DNA of 64,000 bases from Magnetovibrio sp. (GCA_026196495.1 JAPHSY010000001.1:62001-126000); one strand, 5' to 3'. Positions 35,852-45,553 are shown, counted from the stretch's first letter. A program made the numbers and translations. The notes: generated from the letters alone by a model not told the origin.

Positions 35852-38800
35852 ATGACGTCAAGACGGACGCCTGACAGCCTTCCCCGCGAAAGCCGCCTGG
35901 CTATGCAGGCCGCCCACCACCAGAACGAAACGGCCTGTATTTCGGCTTTGCTGGAACACGCGACGTTGTCGCGTGAGGCACGTGCGCGTGTCAGTGCGAA
36001 GGCCGAAGATTTCATTGGCCAAGTCCGGGCCGTACATAAAAACCCCTTAGGTTTTGATGCATTTATGCAGGAATATGAATTGTCTACACCCGAAGGTGTG
36101 GCGATGATGTGCCTTGCGGAAGCACTGTTGCGTATCCCCGATGCCGCCACCCAAGATGCGCTGATCCGTGACAAACTGGGCACGGCCGATTGGGCCAGTC
36201 ACAAAGGCCAAGGTGAAAACCTGTTTGTCAATGCGTCGACCTGGGCGTTAACGCTGAGTGGGCGTTTTTTGGACAAAGACAAAGATAAGGACAGAACCAA
36301 CCCTGCAGAGACGGGCTGGGGGGCGTTGTCAGGTTTGGCCACCCGTGCGGGCGAAGCCGTGGTCCGTGAAGCGGCGCGCACCGCCATGCGCATTATGGGG
36401 CATAAATTTGTGTTGGGCCGCACAGTTGTTGAGGCCCTGGACAACGCCCGCCCATTGCAAGAGCGCGGTTTTACCTACAGCTATGACATTCTGGGTGAAG
36501 CAGCGATGACATCAAAGCAAGCTATGCAACATTTTGAAGGTTATCAAAATGCCATCGTGACCCTGGGTGCTATCAGTCGGGATTGGCCGTTGGTCCAGTT
36601 GCCGGAAATTTCCATCAAATTATCTGCGCTGCATCCGCGCTATGAACCGCTGCAAGCCGGGTGTTTTGAGGATGAAATGATTGCCCGGGTGACAGAACTG
36701 GCCCGCCAAGCGGCGGAGGCCAACTTGGGTCTGACTATTGATGCGGAAGAATCGGAACGTTTGGATATTTCCTTGGATGTTTTGGATGCGGTGTCGCGCG
36801 ACAGGGCTTTGCGCGGATGGAATGGCTTGGGGATTGCCCTACAGGCTTATCAAAAACGTGCTTATGACCAAATCGGTTGGTTGGAAGAGCTGGCAAAACG
36901 GGACAAACGTCGCATCAAGGTGCGCTTGGTTAAGGGGGCGTATTGGGACCGTGAGATTAAACGGGCCCAGGTTCTGGGGCTTTACAATTATCCGGTCTTC
37001 ACCCGCAAAGCATCCAGTGATGTGTCCTATATCGCCTGTGCGCGACGCTTGTTGGCACGCCCAGATTTGTTTTTCACCGCCTTTGCCAGTCACAATGCCC
37101 ACACCATTGCGGCGATGATGGAGTTGGTGTCTGAAGCTGGGATAGAAGACTTTGAATTTCAGAAATTGCATGGCATGGGTGATGAGCTGTTTGATCTGCT
37201 CCGCCCTGAGGAGGATGTTGGTGAAGGGCAGGGTTGGCCGTGTCGGGTTTATGCACCGGTTGGGGAACATGAAGACCTGTTGCCGTATTTGGTACGCCGT
37301 CTGTTGGAAAACGGTGCAAACTCGTCATTCGTCAATCGTATTGGCGATACGGACATCTCCATTGCCAAATTAGTCCGCGATCCAGCGCAAGAAATTGGCG
37401 GCCTACACGCCACCCCCCATCCACGTATTGTTCTGCCCAAGGATTTGTTCGGTACAGATCGCAAAAATTCTCAAGGCATTGATGTCGATGATGTTGCACA
37501 GTTAGAGCCTTTGTTATCCAACATAGCTGCTCAAGCCAAAATGACATGGAGTGCTGGGGCCATTATTGGCGGGCACTTTGTAGGGGGGGCTGATGCATAT
37601 GAAGCCTTTGCCCCGTTTGATGAAAGTGTAAGTTTAGGCAAAGTCCACAATGCCAGCGCCACCCAAATTGATGAGGCGTTTCAGTTGAGCGCGGCGGCGC
37701 AACCGGACTGGGCCAGTGAAAGTGCAGATCATCGAGCGGCCTGTTTGGAACGCGCGGCGGATCTTTATGAAACACATCGGGCGCATTTGATGGCCATGTG
37801 TATGTATGAGGGCGGCAAGACGCTCACAGATGCTATGGCCGAAGTGCGTGAAGCGGTTGATTTCTTGCGCTATTACGCGCAACGGGCTCGGATTGATATG
37901 GCAGCACCGGAAGATAACCCCGGCCCAACGGGGGAGCGCAACCAAACCCATTTGGTGGGCCGCGGTGTGTTTAGCTGTATTTCGCCTTGGAATTTCCCGT
38001 TGGCGATATTCACGGGTCAAATCGCGGCAGCTTTGGTGAGTGGCAATGCGGTGGTGGCCAAGCCCGCAGGGTCGACCCCATTTGTTGCGGTACAGGCCGT
38101 CAATTTATTACATAAAGCTGGCATTCCTTTTGACATCCTACATTTGGCCGTGGGCTCCAGTTCGAAATTAAGCACGACATTGTTGGAGCATTCGACCCTG
38201 GGCGGTGTGGCTTTTACCGGATCGGTGGACGTGGCTCACACCATTCACAAAGCATTGGCCGCGCGCCAAAGTGCAATTTTGCCATTGATTGCGGAAACGG
38301 GTGGGCTCAATGCCATGATCGTGGATTCGTCCGCCTTGGCCGAACAGGTGGCGCGCGATGTCATCACTTCGGCTTTCCACAGTGGCGGGCAGCGGTGCTC
38401 GGCATTGAGAGCCTTGTTCGTTCAAGATGAAGTTGCCGACAAGATGATTGAGATGATCACCGGCGCCATGGATGTGCTCAACATTGGTGACCCGCGTGAG
38501 CCTAGCACAGATATCGGCCCCTTGATTGATCGAGCAGCGGTGCAGGCCATGCAAGCCCATGTCGATGACATTTCACAAAGATCGACCCTGTTGGCCCGTG
38601 CGCCGATGGATGACAGCCTAGCGGAACAAGGGGCATTTTTTACGCCCCATGCGTTTGAGGTCGAAACTTTGGATGCCATCGGTGGGGAAGTGTTTGGGCC
38701 GATTTTGCACATTGTGCGCTACCAAGCCGATAAGCTTGATGCCGTGATTGATGCCATCAATGCCACTGGGTTTGGTCTGACCTTGGGCATTCATTCGCGT

Positions 38801-39040
38801 ATCGAAGGCACGGTACAGCACGTTGTGGGTCGGGCGCGGGTTGGCAATATATACGTGAACCGTTCCCAAATTGGGGCGGTGGTCGGCGTTCAGCCCTTTG
38901 GTGGTGAAGGTTTATCCGGCACCGGACCGAAAGCGGGTGGGCCTAGATATTTGCATCGTTTTTGTACCGAACGGACTGTATCGGTCGACACAACGGCATC
39001 CGGTGGTAATGCCTCATTGATGACACTGGACGATGGCTAA
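35852..39040 (+). CDS. putA: Bifunctional proline dehydrogenase / P5C dehydrogenase PutA
   Basis: Oxidises proline to glutamate in two steps. The N-terminal FAD proline dehydrogenase barrel includes TIDAEESERLDISLDVL and RLVKGAYWDREIKRAQ. The C-terminal aldehyde dehydrogenase has SPWNFPLAIFTGQIAAALVS, the general-base Glu in AETGGLNAMIVDSS and the nucleophile Cys in HSGGQRCSALRALF. At 1062 residues it lacks the N-terminal ribbon-helix-helix of trifunctional PutA, so it is an enzyme only. The ATG at 35852 has TGAGGA five bases before it; the frame is open from 35786. Confidence 0.94.
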   Translation: MTSRRTPDSLPRESRLAMQAAHHQNETACISALLEHATLSREARARVSAKAEDFIGQVRAVHKNPLGFDAFMQEYELSTPEGVAMMCLAEALLRIPDAATQDALIRDKLGTADWASHKGQGENLFVNASTWALTLSGRFLDKDKDKDRTNPAETGWGALSGLATRAGEAVVREAARTAMRIMGHKFVLGRTVVEALDNARPLQERGFTYSYDILGEAAMTSKQAMQHFEGYQNAIVTLGAISRDWPLVQLPEISIKLSALHPRYEPLQAGCFEDEMIARVTELARQAAEANLGLTIDAEESERLDISLDVLDAVSRDRALRGWNGLGIALQAYQKRAYDQIGWLEELAKRDKRRIKVRLVKGAYWDREIKRAQVLGLYNYPVFTRKASSDVSYIACARRLLARPDLFFTAFASHNAHTIAAMMELVSEAGIEDFEFQKLHGMGDELFDLLRPEEDVGEGQGWPCRVYAPVGEHEDLLPYLVRRLLENGANSSFVNRIGDTDISIAKLVRDPAQEIGGLHATPHPRIVLPKDLFGTDRKNSQGIDVDDVAQLEPLLSNIAAQAKMTWSAGAIIGGHFVGGADAYEAFAPFDESVSLGKVHNASATQIDEAFQLSAAAQPDWASESADHRAACLERAADLYETHRAHLMAMCMYEGGKTLTDAMAEVREAVDFLRYYAQRARIDMAAPEDNPGPTGERNQTHLVGRGVFSCISPWNFPLAIFTGQIAAALVSGNAVVAKPAGSTPFVAVQAVNLLHKAGIPFDILHLAVGSSSKLSTTLLEHSTLGGVAFTGSVDVAHTIHKALAARQSAILPLIAETGGLNAMIVDSSALAEQVARDVITSAFHSGGQRCSALRALFVQDEVADKMIEMITGAMDVLNIGDPREPSTDIGPLIDRAAVQAMQAHVDDISQRSTLLARAPMDDSLAEQGAFFTPHAFEVETLDAIGGEVFGPILHIVRYQADKLDAVIDAINATGFGLTLGIHSRIEGTVQHVVGRARVGNIYVNRSQIGAVVGVQPFGGEGLSGTGPKAGGPRYLHRFCTERTVSVDTTASGGNASLMTLDDG

Positions 39041-39063
39041 CGCTTGTGTAAACTCAGCCCATC

Positions 39064-39909
39064 ATGCCTGAGCTTCCCGAAGTTGAAACTGTTCGTCGTG
39101 GTCTGGCCCCCGTTATCGAAGGGGCGACATTTACACGTGTGCACATTCGCAGACCTGATCTGCGCAAACCGTTCCCCCACGATATGGCCAAGCGGTTGGA
39201 GGGTGCGCGGATCATCAAGGCCGGACGGCGCTCTAAATACCTGTTGGTGGAAACTGAGCTGGATACCTTGATCTGGCATTTGGGGATGTCGGGCCAAGTT
39301 CGCATTTACGTCCCAGGTGACGCCGTGCCGCCACCCGCCAAGCATGACCATGTGCAGTTTGATTTGGACAGCGGTGCGCATATTGTTTTCACCGATCCCC
39401 GGCGTTTTGGGCTGATGGACCTGTGCCCGACCGAAGAACTTGCAGATCATCCTCTGATGAAATCCATCGGGCCGGAGCCTCTGGGCAACGCATTTTCCGG
39501 CCCCATCTTGGCCGCAGCACTGAAAGGTAAATCTCAATCGGTGAAACAAGCGATCATGGATGCCAAGGTGGTGTGCGGTGTTGGCAATATCTATGCATCG
39601 GAAAGTTTGTTTCGTGCAGGTATTTCCCCCAAACGCAAAGCGGGCACGGTTCAGGGTGTGCGTGCGGAAAAACTGGTGGTTGCTATTAAAGAAGTCCTGA
39701 GCGAAGCCATTCAGGCAGGGGGTTCTACTTTGAAAGACCATCGTACAACTGACGGCGGATTGGGTTATTTTCAGCACAATTTTGCGGTTTACGATCGTGC
39801 CGGTGAGGCCTGTCCGGGGTGTGATTGTGATATTTCCAAAACAAAAGGCATTCAACGCTTGGAACAAGGGGGTAGGTCCACCTATTATTGTCCCCGCAAA
39901 CAGAGATAA
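39064..39909 (+). CDS. mutM: Formamidopyrimidine-DNA glycosylase
   Basis: Base-excision repair enzyme for 8-oxoguanine and formamidopyrimidines. The N-terminal catalytic proline begins PELPEVETVRRGL, the conserved Lys is in GRRSKYLLVE, the helix-two-turn-helix lies around VCGVGNIYASESLF, and the C-terminal zinc finger is complete (CPGCDCDI, YYCPRKQR; its first two cysteines as CPGC, the last pair in altered spacing). 281 residues, ATG start, 23 bases after putA. Confidence 0.95.
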   Translation: MPELPEVETVRRGLAPVIEGATFTRVHIRRPDLRKPFPHDMAKRLEGARIIKAGRRSKYLLVETELDTLIWHLGMSGQVRIYVPGDAVPPPAKHDHVQFDLDSGAHIVFTDPRRFGLMDLCPTEELADHPLMKSIGPEPLGNAFSGPILAAALKGKSQSVKQAIMDAKVVCGVGNIYASESLFRAGISPKRKAGTVQGVRAEKLVVAIKEVLSEAIQAGGSTLKDHRTTDGGLGYFQHNFAVYDRAGEACPGCDCDISKTKGIQRLEQGGRSTYYCPRKQR

Positions 39910-39917
39910 GGTTTTTT

Positions 39918-40277
39918 ATGCGCTTAAACTCAATCATCTTGGCTCTTATGAGTGCGCTGCTGTTGAATATGACAGCCCATGCGGCTGACCCGGCACGTTT
40001 TTTTAGTGCCATAGATGATTTACCGATGATGGATAGCATGACGGAAGTTGGGGAAGGCATGGCCTTTTCCACCTCTGCGGGGCGGATTGCAGATGCGCTT
40101 GCCAGTACCAAAGATGGTCGTAAAGCCATCTTGGCATTTTATAGTGCGACGCTTCCTCAACTGGGCTGGTCGAAAACTGCCCAAGCTACGTTTACCCGAG
40201 AAGGGGAAATGCTCACCCTCACCTTTGAGGTTGTAGATAGCCTCACCCAAGTACAGTTTTCTCTCAAACCTTATTAA
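39918..40277 (+). CDS. Small secreted protein, unknown
   Basis: A 119-residue protein with a signal peptide ([20 protein letters not shown], cut after AHA) and no recognised domain. The mature part is about 97 residues with the pattern [18 protein letters not shown] and a beta-rich end ([11 protein letters not shown]), reminiscent of small periplasmic proteins with an alpha/beta fold. It follows mutM by eight bases, probably on the same transcript. The start ATG is the one directly before the signal peptide. Confidence 0.75.
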   Translation: MRLNSIILALMSALLLNMTAHAADPARFFSAIDDLPMMDSMTEVGEGMAFSTSAGRIADALASTKDGRKAILAFYSATLPQLGWSKTAQATFTREGEMLTLTFEVVDSLTQVQFSLKPY

Positions 40278-40338
40278 GTCACCCCTCCTCCAGAATGAAG
40301 CAGCCTTATATGAAGAAGGCCCTGACAGGATTTGTTGT

Positions 40339-41133
40339 ATGTCAAATATTGCTCCCCCCGCTTTTGAAACCATCCTGACCGAAGTTGAAGGCCAAGTGGG
40401 AATTATCACCTTTAACCGTCCCAAGGCATTGAATGCGCTCAATCAACAAATGATTGGGGAAATGGGTCGGGCCTTAGATTTGTTTGAGGCCAATGATGAT
40501 ATTCACGTCATTGTGCTGACTGGTTCTGAAAAAGCTTTCGCGGCCGGTGCTGACATTAAAGAGATGGCGGATAAGTCTTTTAACGATGCTTATATGGGTG
40601 ACTTTATTTCCGGTCCTTGGGACCGTCTGTCGACGTGTCACAAGCCCGTCATTGCTGCCGTGTCCGGATTTGCCTTGGGTGGGGGATGTGAAATCGCGAT
40701 GATGTGCGATTTGATTGTGGCCTCGGAAACGGCAAAGTTTGGACAGCCTGAAATTACCTTGGGCATTGTTCCGGGTATTGGTGGGACTCAACGTCTCACC
40801 CGGGCTGTGGGCAAAGCCAAAGCCATGGATATGGTGCTGACGGGGCGGATGATGGACGCCGAAGAGGCCGAACGTTCCGGTCTGGTCGCACGTGTGGTCT
40901 CAGCGGATCAATTTATGACGCAAGTGATGGAAATGGCGGCGACCATGGCGACATTTTCGCGCTCAACCATCAAAATGGCCAAAGAGTCCGTAAACCGCGC
41001 CTTTGAAAGCACTTTGAACGAAGGCGTGCGTTATGAACGACGTTTATTCCATGCCTGTTTCGCCACCTATGATCAAAAAGAAGGTATGAAAGCATTTATT
41101 GAAAAGCGCAAACCGAAGTTTGAGAACCGATAA
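40339..41133 (+). CDS. Enoyl-CoA hydratase
   Basis: Crotonase-family enzyme that hydrates trans-2-enoyl-CoA in beta-oxidation. The oxyanion-hole residues lie in [16 protein letters not shown] and [18 protein letters not shown]. The catalytic Glu pair is in [22 protein letters not shown]-terminal [14 protein letters not shown] matches the short-chain hydratase subgroup. 264 residues. mutM-hydratase-rpsT is a familiar alphaproteobacterial neighbourhood. Confidence 0.94.
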   Translation: MSNIAPPAFETILTEVEGQVGIITFNRPKALNALNQQMIGEMGRALDLFEANDDIHVIVLTGSEKAFAAGADIKEMADKSFNDAYMGDFISGPWDRLSTCHKPVIAAVSGFALGGGCEIAMMCDLIVASETAKFGQPEITLGIVPGIGGTQRLTRAVGKAKAMDMVLTGRMMDAEEAERSGLVARVVSADQFMTQVMEMAATMATFSRSTIKMAKESVNRAFESTLNEGVRYERRLFHACFATYDQKEGMKAFIEKRKPKFENR

Positions 41134-41168
41134 GGGTGAAAAAACGTCAAGAAACCGCGTTGTAAGGC

Positions 41169-41197
41169 TTGACGAGACCCCAGGACCCCTCTATAAA
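41169..41197 (+). promoter_or_regulatory. Sigma70-type promoter of rpsT
   Basis: TTGACG (41169-41174) and TATAAA (41192-41197) are separated by exactly 17 bases, 50 bases before the rpsT ATG. This is the best promoter match in the window. Confidence 0.75.
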
Positions 41198-41246
41198 CCG
41201 CGCTTCCGTTCGAACAAATCCGTTCAACGCAAAGGTTGATATAAAA

Positions 41247-41510
41247 ATGGCTAATCACAAGTCCGCTAAAAAGCGTATCCGTCAGACTGCACGTCGCACC
41301 GAAGTAAACGGCGCACGTCGCTCCAGCGTTCGCACCGCTATCAAAAAGGTAGAAACTGCGATCACCGCTGGTGACAAAGAAGCTGCTGCTACAGCATTGA
41401 AGGTTGCAGAGCCCGCAATGATGCGTGCTGCTCAGCTGGGTGTGTTCCACAAGAACACCATGTCCCGCAAAGTTTCTCGTCTGAGCGCTGGCATCAAAGC
41501 TATCGGCTAA
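41247..41510 (+). CDS. rpsT: 30S ribosomal protein S20
   Basis: An 87-residue basic 16S-rRNA-binding protein. It opens [17 protein letters not shown], as in all S20 proteins, and ends with [16 protein letters not shown]. The start at 41247 is fixed by that N-terminus; the frame is open 26 codons further upstream but runs through the promoter. Followed by a strong terminator and then the long gap before dnaA. Confidence 0.97.
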   Translation: MANHKSAKKRIRQTARRTEVNGARRSSVRTAIKKVETAITAGDKEAAATALKVAEPAMMRAAQLGVFHKNTMSRKVSRLSAGIKAIG

Positions 41511-41573
41511 GACCTCAGTCTTTAGCTTTACGGCGATCGGTTCTGATCTCGCGATTGGGACTGTGAACAGTTT

Positions 41574-41605
41574 AAAAAAACCGCACCATATCGGTGCGGT
41601 TTTTT
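41574..41605 (+). terminator. Terminator after rpsT
   Basis: CCGCACC-ATATC-GGTGCGG is flanked by seven A on the left and six T on the right, so it can also pair further and could work from either direction. Confidence 0.92.
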
Positions 41606-41606
41606 G

Positions 41607-42370
41607 CGCGTATATATAGGAAGACGCACTCTCATGGCGCGTGGGCAGGCAAGTGAATATTGTCCGGATTTGCGACAATATTTCACACCCCTGTGAACTG
41701 TGCGTAAGTTATGCTCAAGTAACGTTGAATGCGCCTAATCCAATCCAACTAGATGCCTTGTGTGATTGCTGAATATGGCGTCCAAAGGCGTGCCAGTATC
41801 TATATATTGTGGTTTTGTATATACGCTGCTTGAAGTGTGATTTTCCCTTAATTTCTCAGAGTTTTAACCTCTCCTGTGGATTGCGTGGATGGTTTTAGGG
41901 GGGGGCTCTGAGTCAAGATAATTTTTTTATTATATATGCCATCAGACGTATTGAAAGCTCCGTCGGAGCCCTCTAGTATCCTCCCTGTCAGAAGGCAGAG
42001 CTTAGCCAAATGAGTAATGACGAAAATACTCATTCACCTTCAAAAGTGTGAATTGTTATTTTCTAAACTCTCTTGATTGTAATAATCGATGAGGGAATGG
42101 GGTTATTACTTGTGTGACTAAGTAATAAAAAACTGTTTTGATAATAATATAATTTTCAGCTCTTGGCCTTGTTTTGGGCAGTTTGGCGTTTGAAATTCGA
42201 AATTCATCGAATGCCAACGGGAAACCAACGATCTTTATTGAGGCGCCTTGTTAAATGATCAAATTTAGTTCATTGGCCGTAATGCCGACTGATATTTTCG
42301 GCACATTGTCAATTATTGCAAAGCAGGCCAATGCATTGTTTTCGGGCATGAGCGTTCAGGGGAATGAGTT
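41607..42370. other. Long noncoding gap before dnaA, possible replication origin
   Basis: 764 bases without a credible gene. It holds an inverted repeat GTGAATATTGTC/GACAATATTTCAC (41653-41664, 41674-41686; one bulge), a 13-base palindrome GCTCCGTCGGAGC (41957-41969), an AT-only run near 41918-41937, and several degenerate DnaA-box-like sites on the same strand. The best is TGTGACTAA at 42113, one change from TGTGNATAA; others are at 41692, 41875 and 42047. No perfect box was seen. The position before dnaA is compatible with an origin, not proof of one. Confidence 0.4.
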
Positions 42371-43834
42371 ATGAGTGTGGGGAGTATTGACGCTCATGTG
42401 GCTGAGCAGTGGGATGATGTCCTTGCCAGCCTGCGCAGTGAAATTGGCGAAGCCGCTTTTCAAAGCTGGTTAAAGCCCATGACTGTGCGCGAAGTGTCAG
42501 ATGGTCAGGTGCGCGTTTCCGTGCCGACACGTTTTATGAAGGACTGGGTTGTGGCCCACTACGCGGACCGTTTGGGTGAGCTGTGGAGTGCCGTAAACAC
42601 CGCCATCAAAGACGTAGAAGTCTTCGTGCAGGCCGATTACGGCCAAGATGATGGCAAAAAAGCAGCTTCTGAAGCATTGGCACACAACGATACGAAAACC
42701 GATACACAAGAAGGTGCCGCCATGCCGATCTTGTCTGCGGCGCCAACGGGCACACCGCGTGTGGCCACGGCACGCCCGGTTGCCAATGCTACCAATGACA
42801 CCAGCCTCGACATCAGTGCACCGCTGGATCTGCGCTACACCTTTGAAAATTTTGTGGTGGGCAAACCCAATGAATTTGCCCATGCTGCCGCCAAGCGCAT
42901 AGCCGAAAGCCCGACCGCACAGTTTAATCCGCTGTTTTTGTACGGTGGGGTCGGCCTGGGTAAAACCCACTTGATGCATGCCATTGCCTGGCACATTCGC
43001 GAACAAGACCCAACCCGCACCGTCATTTATATGTCGGCAGAAAAATTCATGTACCGCTTTATCCGTGCGCTGCGTGAACAAAACACCGTGGATTTCAAAG
43101 AACAGTTCCGCAATGTCGACGTACTGATGATTGATGATGTTCAGTTCATCTCTGGCAAAGATTCGACCCAGGAAGAATTCTTCCATACCTTTAATGCACT
43201 GGTGGACCAAGGTCGTCAGATTGTCATTTCTGCAGACAAATCTCCGTCGGATTTGGAGGGCATGGAAGAACGCCTGAAATCGCGCTTGAACTGTGGCTTG
43301 GTGGCAGACATTCATGCCACCACGTATGAGCTGCGCTTGGGTATTTTGCAGACCAAAGCCGAACGCATGGGTGTAGAAGTACCCAGCAAGGTGATGGAAT
43401 TTCTGGCTCACAAAATTACGTCTAACGTGCGTGAACTTGAGGGTGCTTTGAACCGCGTATCTGCCCACTCGTCGCTGGTGGGCCGTGATATTACTTTGGA
43501 AACGGCACAAGACGTCTTGCACGATTTGATCCGCGCCCATGATCGTCGCGTCACCATCGAAGAAATCCAGAAAAAGGTTGCGGCACACTTCAATATCCGT
43601 ACCTCAGACATGCATTCGGCTCGTCGCGCCCGTTCGGTTGCGCGCCCGCGCCAAGTCGCTATGTATCTGGCCAAGCAACTCACCAGCCGCTCATTACCTG
43701 AAATTGGCCGCAAGTTCGGTGGTCGCGACCACACCACCGTGATGCATGCCGTCAAAAAGGTCGAGGAGCTGCGCGAACGCGACGCCACCTTCGCCGAGGA
43801 CGTGGAGCTGCTGCGGCGTATGTTGGAAGGCTAA
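42371..43834 (+). CDS. dnaA: Chromosomal replication initiator protein DnaA
   Basis: AAA+ initiator that opens oriC. Domain I (about residues 10-90), a linker rich in Thr/Ala, then domain III with Walker A GGVGLGKTHLMHAI, Walker B VLMIDDVQFISGK and the sensor segments. Domain IV carries the DnaA-box-binding signature GGRDHTTVMHAVKKVEEL. 487 residues. GGGGA precedes the ATG by about seven bases. Followed by a strong terminator, so dnaN is transcribed separately. Confidence 0.97.
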   Translation: MSVGSIDAHVAEQWDDVLASLRSEIGEAAFQSWLKPMTVREVSDGQVRVSVPTRFMKDWVVAHYADRLGELWSAVNTAIKDVEVFVQADYGQDDGKKAASEALAHNDTKTDTQEGAAMPILSAAPTGTPRVATARPVANATNDTSLDISAPLDLRYTFENFVVGKPNEFAHAAAKRIAESPTAQFNPLFLYGGVGLGKTHLMHAIAWHIREQDPTRTVIYMSAEKFMYRFIRALREQNTVDFKEQFRNVDVLMIDDVQFISGKDSTQEEFFHTFNALVDQGRQIVISADKSPSDLEGMEERLKSRLNCGLVADIHATTYELRLGILQTKAERMGVEVPSKVMEFLAHKITSNVRELEGALNRVSAHSSLVGRDITLETAQDVLHDLIRAHDRRVTIEEIQKKVAAHFNIRTSDMHSARRARSVARPRQVAMYLAKQLTSRSLPEIGRKFGGRDHTTVMHAVKKVEELRERDATFAEDVELLRRMLEG

Positions 43835-43854
43835 GGCCTTTCTTATCGTAATAC

Positions 43855-43887
43855 AAAGCGGGCCGGATCATTCCGGCCCGCTTTTTT
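43855..43887 (+). terminator. Terminator after dnaA
   Basis: GCGGGCCGG pairs perfectly with CCGGCCCGC around ATCATT and is followed by six T. Confidence 0.93.
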
Positions 43888-44208
43888 GTGCATACAATCC
43901 AAAAATGCCATCCCCGAATATTTGCAGAATGTTGAATTCAAGTACACGTTGTCGATGACCTCGTTAATGTGTTTGGCCATCATCATGATCTATGGTGATA
44001 AATGCACTTTTTTGATGTGGTAGGCGTTAATAATTTATCCTTGCGTACTCGTAGCAATGGTTATTGCGAATCGCTAAAATCTATATTTTTTCGCCTCCCA
44101 TTTTACATGCAGCATATCCGGCTATTTTTGTCTTTGTAACTACCTGTATTTAAAGCTAAAAACAGCCTAAATCCGGCTTCAGAAAAGGCTTCGGATTTGG
44201 GGTTGTTT

Positions 44209-44217
44209 TGCTATAAT
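44209..44217 (+). promoter_or_regulatory. Extended -10 promoter element of dnaN
   Basis: TGCTATAAT (TG-N-TATAAT) is a consensus extended -10 box about 190 bases before dnaN. A -35 candidate TTCGGA lies 16 bases upstream. It is the only good promoter I see in this gap. Confidence 0.5.
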
Positions 44218-44294
44218 GAGCTCCCTTTTTCCAGGGGGGAATCTGGGAAGAATTCGGGGGGCGTTTTTCATGGCCTTTTGATGCGGATTTTCAG

Positions 44295-44315
44295 CGCCGA
44301 TTGAGCGGCGTTTTT
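44295..44315 (+). terminator. Terminator-like hairpin in the dnaN leader
   Basis: CGCCG-ATTGAG-CGGCG followed directly by TTTTT, lying between the proposed promoter and the dnaN start. Its short stem and position suggest attenuation rather than gene-end termination. Confidence 0.45.
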
Positions 44316-44403
44316 CGTATCGCTTGAGGCGCTTAGCCCCCAAAAGCTGTGGGCGCGGATATTGGATTTGCGCAACCTGTCATGAAAGTAAGTTGGACGA
44401 GAT

Positions 44404-45522
44404 ATGAAGCTGATCATCGAAAGAGCCGCCCTTTTGAAATCCTTGGGCCACGTGCAAAACGTCGTTGAACGCCGCAACACCATTCCCATTCTGTCCAACG
44501 TGAAGATGACCGCAGGCGATGGCAAACTCAGCCTCAATGCCACCGACATGGACCTGGACATCGTTGATGCCACCGAAGCCCAGGTGTCGGAGCCCGGTGA
44601 AACCACCGCCCCGGCCCACACGCTCTACGAAATTGTTCGCAAACTTCCCGATGGGGCCGAGGTTGAGTTGGACGCCACGTCCGGCGACGGTCAGATGGTC
44701 CTGCGCTCTGGACGTTCGCGTTTTACGCTGTCGTGCCTGCCCGCCGGTGAATTCCCGGTGATGTCCGGTGGCGATCTTCCGGTAAACTTTGGCTTGGCTG
44801 CGATTGAGCTGAAAGAGCTGATCGACAAAACCCGCTTTGCCATCTCCACCGAAGAAACCCGCTATTACCTGAACGGTATTTATTTGCACGGGGCAGAAGA
44901 AAATGGTGAGCCTGTGTTGCGTGCCGTGGCTACCGACGGTCACCGTCTGGCCAGCTGCGATGCCGTGCTGCCCGAAGGTGCCGATACCATGCCGGGTGTG
45001 ATCGTGCCGCGCAAAACGGTCAACGAACTGCACAAGCTGATCGAAGAAACCGAAACCGAAATTCGTGTTTCAATGTCTGAAGCCAAAATTCAATTTGCCT
45101 TCGATGGTGTGGTGCTGACGTCTAAATTGATTGACGGCACCTTCCCCGATTACGAACGCGTGATCCCGCAAGGCAATGACAAAGAAATGAAAGTTGCACG
45201 CAAACCGTTCGGCGATGCTGTGGACCGTGTGTCCGCCATCTCCACCGAAAAATCGCGTGCTGTGAAGCTAACCTTGGACAATGGCTCCTTGGTTCTGTCT
45301 GCATCCAGCCCCGAAAGCGGCAGTGCGACGGACGAGTTGGAAACCGATTACGCCGGGGAACGCCTGGAAATTGGCTTCAACTCTGCCTATTTGTTGGAAA
45401 TCATGCGCCAAGTGGAAGGCGACAACATTTCCATGTCGCTGTCCGATGCGGCTTCGCCCACCATCATTCGCGAAGAAGGCGACGAAAGCGCTCTCTACGT
45501 GTTGATGCCCATGCGTGTTTGA
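44404..45522 (+). CDS. dnaN: DNA polymerase III beta subunit (sliding clamp)
   Basis: Ring-shaped processivity clamp. The three repeated clamp domains are visible in the 372-residue sequence, which starts MKLIIERAALLKSLGHVQNV and has the conserved ERRNTIPILSNV. It ends in the hydrophobic-groove segment (SALYVLMPMRV), matching the classical VMPMRL end. ATG start. recF begins 31 bases downstream. Confidence 0.97.
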   Translation: MKLIIERAALLKSLGHVQNVVERRNTIPILSNVKMTAGDGKLSLNATDMDLDIVDATEAQVSEPGETTAPAHTLYEIVRKLPDGAEVELDATSGDGQMVLRSGRSRFTLSCLPAGEFPVMSGGDLPVNFGLAAIELKELIDKTRFAISTEETRYYLNGIYLHGAEENGEPVLRAVATDGHRLASCDAVLPEGADTMPGVIVPRKTVNELHKLIEETETEIRVSMSEAKIQFAFDGVVLTSKLIDGTFPDYERVIPQGNDKEMKVARKPFGDAVDRVSAISTEKSRAVKLTLDNGSLVLSASSPESGSATDELETDYAGERLEIGFNSAYLLEIMRQVEGDNISMSLSDAASPTIIREEGDESALYVLMPMRV

Positions 45523-45553
45523 GCGCGTGTGTAAAAGAAGTTAAAGGTCTAAC

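Larger units (their letters stand above)
43888..44403. other. Noncoding gap between dnaA and dnaN with leader elements
   Basis: 516 bases with no credible gene. The left half is AT-rich without clear features. The right half holds AAATCCG/CGGATTT (44169-44175 with 44192-44198), an extended -10 promoter element, a TTCCAG/CTGGGAA-type hairpin near 44230-44250 and a terminator-like hairpin before dnaN. Confidence 0.5.

Noticed and set aside
41848-42033. 61-codon frame in the rpsT-dnaA gap (minus strand)
   Set aside because: No clear ribosome site, no family and atypical composition; the gap is better explained as noncoding.
42497-43588. 363-codon open frame opposite dnaA
   Set aside because: Complement of a highly conserved gene, no ribosome site and no recognisable domain; a codon-bias shadow.
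43956-44024. Tiny 22-codon hydrophobic frame (begins ATGACCTCG) in the dnaA-dnaN gap
   Set aside because: No ribosome site and nothing to support it beyond an open frame.
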